Notes under the pieces: generated by a model
What the model saw: only the letters and a program-made list of their open reading frames with translations
The model's database searches: none
Told to the model about the DNA's origin: nothing
From: Myxococcales bacterium
GTDB taxonomy: Bacteria > Myxococcota_A > Polyangia > Polyangiales > Polyangiaceae
Direction: 5' to 3'
Assembly (NCBI GenBank): GCA_013298325.1
Contig: JAAFHJ010000153.1
Coordinates: forward strand, 1 to 9,214
Length of the DNA stretch: 9,214 nucleotides
Shown here: piece after piece, positions 4,949 to 9,214 of the stretch
How positions within the stretch are numbered: the first letter of the stretch is position 1
Layout: every line of letters starts with the position of its first letter
Made by a program: the position numbers and the translations under genes

Positions 4949-7900
4949 GCCGCCGCAAACCCTACGAAATTACGAGCGCCTCCGAAGGCGCGCCGATCGC
5001 TTGGCGCACCCTCGGGGAAAAGAACGACCCCTCTTCCGTTCAGGACCGCGCGGTTCGCGAATTTGAAGAATCGCTGTCTGACGTCGATGTCGTCACGCCG
5101 CCGAAAAAGGCGAACGCGAACGACCCGAACGACGTCACCCGCGTCGGTCGCCGCGACTTCTTCCTCTTTGCCGGCGCCTCCGCCACGCTCGCCGCGTGCG
5201 CCCGACGCCCCGTTGAGAAGATTCTCCCCTACACGAAGGCGCCGGAGTACGCACTTCCCGGTCTTTCCTACCATTTCGCGACCGTTCGCGAACTGCGTGG
5301 CGAAGCGCTCGGCCTCCTCGTGGAAGCCCACGAAGGGCGTCCGACGAAGGTCGAGGGGAATCCCGATCACCCGACCAGCCTCGGTGCGACCGATGCGATG
5401 GCGCAGGCGCTCGTCTGGAACCTTTACGATCCTGATCGCTCCGCCACGCCGACGGCCGCGGGCAAAGAGATCACCTGGGAAGCCTTCGAGAAGGAATTCA
5501 AGGCGTTCGTTGCCAGCCTCCCGGCGAGCAATGGGGCCAAGCTTCGCATCCTCGCGGCGCCGTCGATTTCACCGACCTTCGTGCGTCTCCGGGACGCCGT
5601 GAAGGCGCGGCTCTCCGGCGTCCAGTTCCACACGTTCGCTTCGGTGAATGAGTCGAACGTCCGCCAGGGGACGAAGCTCGCCTTCGGCGAAGCGGCGAAC
5701 CCGGTCTACGCCTACGACCAGGCGGCCGTCGTTCTCACCCTCGATGCCGACGTCTTCGACACGGAAGCGGGCGCAGTCCGCGCGGCGAAGCAGTTCGCCA
5801 AGCGGCGCCGCTGCGAGTCGCCGAACGACCCGATGAACCGGCTCTATGTCGTCGAGCCTTCGCTCACGGTCACCGGTTCTACGGCCGACCACCGCCTTCG
5901 TCTCCCGTCTTCCCAGGTCGAGGCCTACGCCATCGCGCTCGCGAAGGAGCTCGCCTCCAAGCACGCGATCGACCTCGGCCCGCTCGGCTCCCTCGATGCC
6001 AAGGTCGACGTTCCGGCGACCTGGATCGCCGCCCTCGCCAAGGATCTTGCGGCGAACAAGGGGAAGAGCGTGGTCGTCGCAGGCGCGCGCCAGCCGGCAC
6101 GCGTTCACGCGCTCGTTCACGCCATCAACAAGGCCCTCCTGAACGACGGCTCGACGGTTAGCTACTACCCGGTCGCCGACAAGGATCAGGCCGACGATCA
6201 GGTTTCCGACCTCAAGGCCCTCACGAAGGATCTCGAGGCGGGCAAGGTCGAGCAGATCATCATCCTCGGTGGCGACCCGGTTCGTCAGGCTCCGAGCGAC
6301 CTCAAGTTCGCAGAAGCGCTCAAAAAAGCGAAGACGGTCATCGCCGTCACCACCCACCAGAACGAGACCGCCAAGGCCTCTACCTGGCACGTGCCGCTCG
6401 CGCTTGAGCTCGAGACGTGGGGCGACCTCCGCAGCCAGACCGGCGTCCTCGCGATTCAACAGCCGCTCATCGCTCCGCTCCACGGCGCGAAGAGCGAGAT
6501 CGAAATCCTTGCCGCCCTCGCGAACGAGACGGCCAAGGGCTACGACCTCGTCCGCACGACGCTCGTCAAGTCGGGAGGGTTCCTCGGGACCCTCGACAAG
6601 GCGTGGGCCGAGGCGCTCAAGAAGGGGGTCCTCTCGACGGTCGTTACCAAGGCGCTCGCCGCCGCTCCGAAGAGCGCGGAAATCGCTGCAGAACTTCAGA
6701 AGGCGAAGCGCGCGGACGCTCCGAGCGCCCAGAGCCTCGAAGTGACGTTCGCACCCGACTCGCGCCTCTTCGACGGGCGCAACGCGAACAACCCCTGGAT
6801 GCTCGAGCTCCCGTGCCCGGTTTCCAAAATCTCCTGGGATAACGCCGCGTTCGTCTCGCCGACCACCGCGAAAGCGATCGGCGTTGAGAGCGGAGACGTC
6901 CTCCGGTTTACGAAGGACGGCGCCCAGCCGATCGACGTCGCCGTCTGGATCTTGCCGGGGCAGGGGGACAACACGATCGCGTTGACCCTCGGCTGGGGCT
7001 ACCAAGAGATCGGTCGTTACGGCGACCGCCACGGGTTCCTCGTTGAGCCGCTCCGCACCAGCGACGCCTTCGGCTTCGCCACGGGCGTCAAGGTTCAGAA
7101 GCTCGGACCGGGCGAAATCGCCGGAATCGCCAATCGTTTTGCCGATCTCGGCAAGGCGAGCGAGGCGGGGCCGCTTGTCGGTCGCACCGGTCCCGTCGGT
7201 CCCTTCGACGTCGACACCAAGCGCTACCGCTTCGTTCAGACCCAGGAGCACGCCTCCATGGAAGGGCGCGCGATCGCCATCGACGCGACGCTCGCCGAGT
7301 ACAAGGCGAACCCGAAATTCCCCCAGTTCCCCTACGAAGACAAGAAGGACGAGAAGCACTCACGACCCGGCACGCCGGACCCGAAGGTGCTCCCGCTCTG
7401 GAAGCCGGTCGATTACTCGAAGGGCTCCCCGACGAACCCGTCCGGCTTTAAGTGGGGCATGGCGATCGACATGAACGCCTGCACTGGCTGCAATGCTTGC
7501 GTCGTCGCCTGCCAAGCGGAGAACAACATCCCCGCCGTCGGCAAAGAGCAAGTCATGCGTGGCCGCGAAATGGCCTGGCTCCGCATCGACCGCTACTTCA
7601 TCGGCATCGACGAAAACGATCCGAAGCTCGTCTTCCAGCCGGTCGCCTGCGTCCAATGCGAAGAGGCCCCCTGCGAAAACGTCTGTCCGGTCAACGCGAC
7701 CGAACACTCGCCGGAAGGTCTCAACGACATCGCCTACAACCGTTGTATCGGTACGCGCTACTGCGCGAACAACTGCCCCTACAAGGTCCGCCGGTTCAAT
7801 TACTTGAACTACAACGGCGTAGACGGGGAGATCCCCGAAGTTGAGCGCATGCAGAAGAACCCGAACGTGACGGTCCGCATGCGCGGCGTCATTGAGAAGT

Positions 7901-8166
7901 GTTCTTACTGCGTCCAGCGCATTCAAGAGGGGAAGATCTCCGCGAAGCGCGAAGGCCGCACCCTCAAGGACGGCGACATCAAGTCGGCCTGCATGCAAGC
8001 GTGCCCGACGGAAGCGATCGCTTTTGGCGACCTCAACGATCCGACGAGCCGCGTCGCTCGCCTCCGCGGAAACGACCGCGCCTACCGCCTTCTCGCGGAG
8101 ATTGGCACGCATCCGCGTACCTCTCACCTCGGCAAAATCCGTAATCTCAATCCGGAGATGGGCTGA
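4945..8166 (+). CDS. actB: Alternative complex III subunit ActB, molybdopterin-oxidoreductase-like/Fe-S fusion
   Basis: Iron-sulfur subunit of alternative complex III, 1073 residues. An N-terminal extension (1-65) precedes a Tat-like signal, GRRDFFLFAGAS (68-79), ending in LAAC with Cys85 in a lipobox-like place. This matches the extended-Tat type known from ActB-like MopB proteins. Residues about 95-830 resemble the molybdopterin oxidoreductase fold, including GNPDHP and a C-terminal beta-barrel-like part. Between Cys85 and the ferredoxin domain only Cys290 and Cys624 occur, so the N-terminal 4Fe-4S site of true Mo enzymes is absent. The ferredoxin-like domain (about 838-1040) has 15 Cys: 846/849/852/856, 902/905/910/914, 934/940/944, 986/989 and 1016/1020. 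That count fits three 4Fe-4S and one 3Fe-4S clusters, as described for ACIII. The start is the ATG overlapping the actA stop. In-frame sequence upstream (from 4741) is a shadow of actA. Confidence 0.95.
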   Translation: MSRRKPYEITSASEGAPIAWRTLGEKNDPSSVQDRAVREFEESLSDVDVVTPPKKANANDPNDVTRVGRRDFFLFAGASATLAACARRPVEKILPYTKAPEYALPGLSYHFATVRELRGEALGLLVEAHEGRPTKVEGNPDHPTSLGATDAMAQALVWNLYDPDRSATPTAAGKEITWEAFEKEFKAFVASLPASNGAKLRILAAPSISPTFVRLRDAVKARLSGVQFHTFASVNESNVRQGTKLAFGEAANPVYAYDQAAVVLTLDADVFDTEAGAVRAAKQFAKRRRCESPNDPMNRLYVVEPSLTVTGSTADHRLRLPSSQVEAYAIALAKELASKHAIDLGPLGSLDAKVDVPATWIAALAKDLAANKGKSVVVAGARQPARVHALVHAINKALLNDGSTVSYYPVADKDQADDQVSDLKALTKDLEAGKVEQIIILGGDPVRQAPSDLKFAEALKKAKTVIAVTTHQNETAKASTWHVPLALELETWGDLRSQTGVLAIQQPLIAPLHGAKSEIEILAALANETAKGYDLVRTTLVKSGGFLGTLDKAWAEALKKGVLSTVVTKALAAAPKSAEIAAELQKAKRADAPSAQSLEVTFAPDSRLFDGRNANNPWMLELPCPVSKISWDNAAFVSPTTAKAIGVESGDVLRFTKDGAQPIDVAVWILPGQGDNTIALTLGWGYQEIGRYGDRHGFLVEPLRTSDAFGFATGVKVQKLGPGEIAGIANRFADLGKASEAGPLVGRTGPVGPFDVDTKRYRFVQTQEHASMEGRAIAIDATLAEYKANPKFPQFPYEDKKDEKHSRPGTPDPKVLPLWKPVDYSKGSPTNPSGFKWGMAIDMNACTGCNACVVACQAENNIPAVGKEQVMRGREMAWLRIDRYFIGIDENDPKLVFQPVACVQCEEAPCENVCPVNATEHSPEGLNDIAYNRCIGTRYCANNCPYKVRRFNYLNYNGVDGEIPEVERMQKNPNVTVRMRGVIEKCSYCVQRIQEGKISAKREGRTLKDGDIKSACMQACPTEAIAFGDLNDPTSRVARLRGNDRAYRLLAEIGTHPRTSHLGKIRNLNPEMG
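8153..8157 (+). promoter_or_regulatory. Ribosome binding site of actC inside the actB end
   Basis: CGGAG at 8153-8157 lies within the last codons of actB, eight bases before the actC ATG at 8166. Together with the TGATG stop/start overlap it supports this start and translational coupling. Confidence 0.6.
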
Positions 8167-9214
8167 TGAGTTCGCACAACCTCCCTATTAAGGAACTCGG
8201 CGAAGTTTCGCTCGTTGCCGAGGGGACGACATTCAAGTCGATCACCGAAACGGTCGCGGTCGTTACCGAGACGAAGGCTCCGCGTGGCTGGTGGATCGGC
8301 TTCCTAATCGCCGTCAACTTTACCGGAATCCTCGGCGCCGCCATCGGCTACCTGATCTGGACGGGCATCGGCGTTTGGGGAAACAATTCCCCCGTTTATT
8401 GGGCCTGGGATATCACCAACTTCGTTTGGTGGATCGGCATCGGCCATGCAGGAACGCTGATCTCGGCCGTCCTCTTCCTCTTCCGTCAGAAGTGGCGAAC
8501 GGCCATCAATCGATTCGCGGAAGCGATGACGATCTTTGCGGTTATCTGCGCACTGATCTTCCCCGGCATTCACGTTGGGCGCATTTGGTACGCCTACTAT
8601 ATGCCGCCGCTCCCGAACTCGATGGCGCTCTGGCCGAACTTCAAGAGCCCGCTCCTTTGGGACGTCTTCGCAGTTTCGACCTACTTCACCGTGTCGCTCC
8701 TGTTCTGGTACGTCGGGCTCATCCCTGACCTCGCCACCTTCCGCGACCGGGCGAAGACGAAAGTCCGCCGCCTTGTCTACGGAGCCCTCGCCCTCGGTTG
8801 GCGCTCTTCAAACCGGCACTGGCAGCACTACGAGCGCGCCTATCTGCTCCTTGCGGGCCTCTCCACTCCGCTCGTGCTTTCTGTGCACTCGGTCGTTTCC
8901 TTCGACTTCGCGACCTCCGTCATCCCGGGTTGGCACACGACGATCTTCCCCCCCTACTTCGTCGCGGGCGCCATCTTCTCCGGATTCGCAATGGTAATGA
9001 CGCTCATGCTCATCACCCGCGCGGTGTACGGCATGAAGAGCCTCGTGACCCAGAAGCACCTCGAGTTGATGAATAAGATCATCCTCTTGACCGGATCGCT
9101 CGTCGGCTACGCCTACGCGATGGAATTCTTCATCGCCTACTACTCGGGCAACGATTTCGAGCGGCACGTCTTCATCCACAACCGTGCGAGCGGGTCGTTC
9201 GCGTGGGCCTACTG
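8166..9214 (+). CDS. actC: Alternative complex III subunit ActC, NrfD-like quinol-oxidising membrane protein (3' end cut by window)
   Basis: Integral membrane subunit where quinol is oxidised. The frame is open to the window edge (349 residues visible; the family is usually about 450-490). A soluble N-terminus (1-42) contains the stretch after which GWWIGFLIAV begins the first helix. At least seven hydrophobic helices can be seen, near 43-65, 84-106, 117-139, 164-186, 224-245, 263-285 and 301-325. Conserved-looking polar residues in or near helices include His94 (GIGHAG), His136 and Arg139 (GIHVGR), Asp166 (LLWDV), and His241 and Asp247 (VHSVVSFDF). The His136/Asp166/Asp247 spacing agrees with the His and Asp positions proposed for the ACIII quinol site, as far as I recall them. 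It starts at ATG overlapping the actB stop by one base. The homologous NrfD/PsrC family is the alternative, but ActA and ActB beside it settle the call. Confidence 0.93.
   Translation, partial: MSSHNLPIKELGEVSLVAEGTTFKSITETVAVVTETKAPRGWWIGFLIAVNFTGILGAAIGYLIWTGIGVWGNNSPVYWAWDITNFVWWIGIGHAGTLISAVLFLFRQKWRTAINRFAEAMTIFAVICALIFPGIHVGRIWYAYYMPPLPNSMALWPNFKSPLLWDVFAVSTYFTVSLLFWYVGLIPDLATFRDRAKTKVRRLVYGALALGWRSSNRHWQHYERAYLLLAGLSTPLVLSVHSVVSFDFATSVIPGWHTTIFPPYFVAGAIFSGFAMVMTLMLITRAVYGMKSLVTQKHLELMNKIILLTGSLVGYAYAMEFFIAYYSGNDFERHVFIHNRASGSFAWAY

Noticed and set aside
5569..7359. Long open frame on the minus strand (596 codons) opposite actB
   Set aside because: Antisense shadow of the well supported actB frame. 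The product is low-complexity Arg/Glu/Leu/Val-rich with no motif.
7360..8127. Minus-strand open frame (255 codons) opposite the Fe-S domain of actB
   Set aside because: It is opposite an unmistakable ferredoxin-like domain with 15 conserved Cys, so it is a codon-bias shadow.
4945..8166. Active molybdenum oxidoreductase (polysulfide, nitrate or formate type)
   Set aside because: There is no N-terminal Fe-S motif, the protein is fused to a C-terminal four-cluster ferredoxin domain, and a pentaheme cytochrome and NrfD-like subunit flank it. This is the ACIII arrangement.

Overview
The window looks like part of the chromosome of a GC-rich, aerobic, Gram-negative-type bacterium. The strongest content is the front of an alternative complex III (ACIII) operon. 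It encodes a five-heme membrane cytochrome c (ActA), a very large molybdopterin-oxidoreductase-like plus iron-sulfur subunit with a Tat-type signal (ActB), and the start of an NrfD-like membrane subunit (ActC) that runs off the right edge. ACIII occurs in several phyla (Myxococcota, Acidobacteriota, Bacteroidota, Planctomycetota and others), and I cannot fix the taxon from the sequence. Codons in the act genes are strongly C/G-ending, which also produces long stop-free antisense frames that are not genes.

Left part (1-2001): after 157 bases with no gene that I can see comes a small three-helix membrane protein of the GlsB/YeaQ/transglycosylase-associated family. It is followed, with a 4-base overlap, by a RimJ-type GNAT acetyltransferase that probably starts at a TTG. 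A DJ-1/PfpI-family protein faces these two from the minus strand, and its 3' end overlaps the GNAT gene by 17 bases. A non-coding stretch of about 200 bases then serves two divergent genes.

Middle (2002-4041): a 679-residue, membrane-anchored SPFH/flotillin-like protein. Its N-terminal half looks like about four tandem copies of one beta-rich module ahead of the SPFH core and coiled coil. No NfeD partner is seen beside it. It is followed by a strong GC hairpin (possible terminator) and a 280-base non-coding region carrying three inverted repeats in a row and a candidate promoter.

Right part (4322-9214): actA, actB and actC are packed with ATGA and TGATG stop/start overlaps, the arrangement expected for translational coupling of subunits of one complex. 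By family knowledge, ActC oxidises quinol in the membrane, electrons pass through the ActB Fe-S clusters and ActA hemes, and then go to a soluble cytochrome or a neighbouring heme-copper oxidase. The remaining act genes (actD, actE, actF) and perhaps cox genes would be expected beyond the right edge.

I found no RNA gene, CRISPR array, transposon or phage element. Apart from the modular SPFH protein and the inverted-repeat cluster upstream of act, most of the window is ordinary housekeeping and respiratory content.
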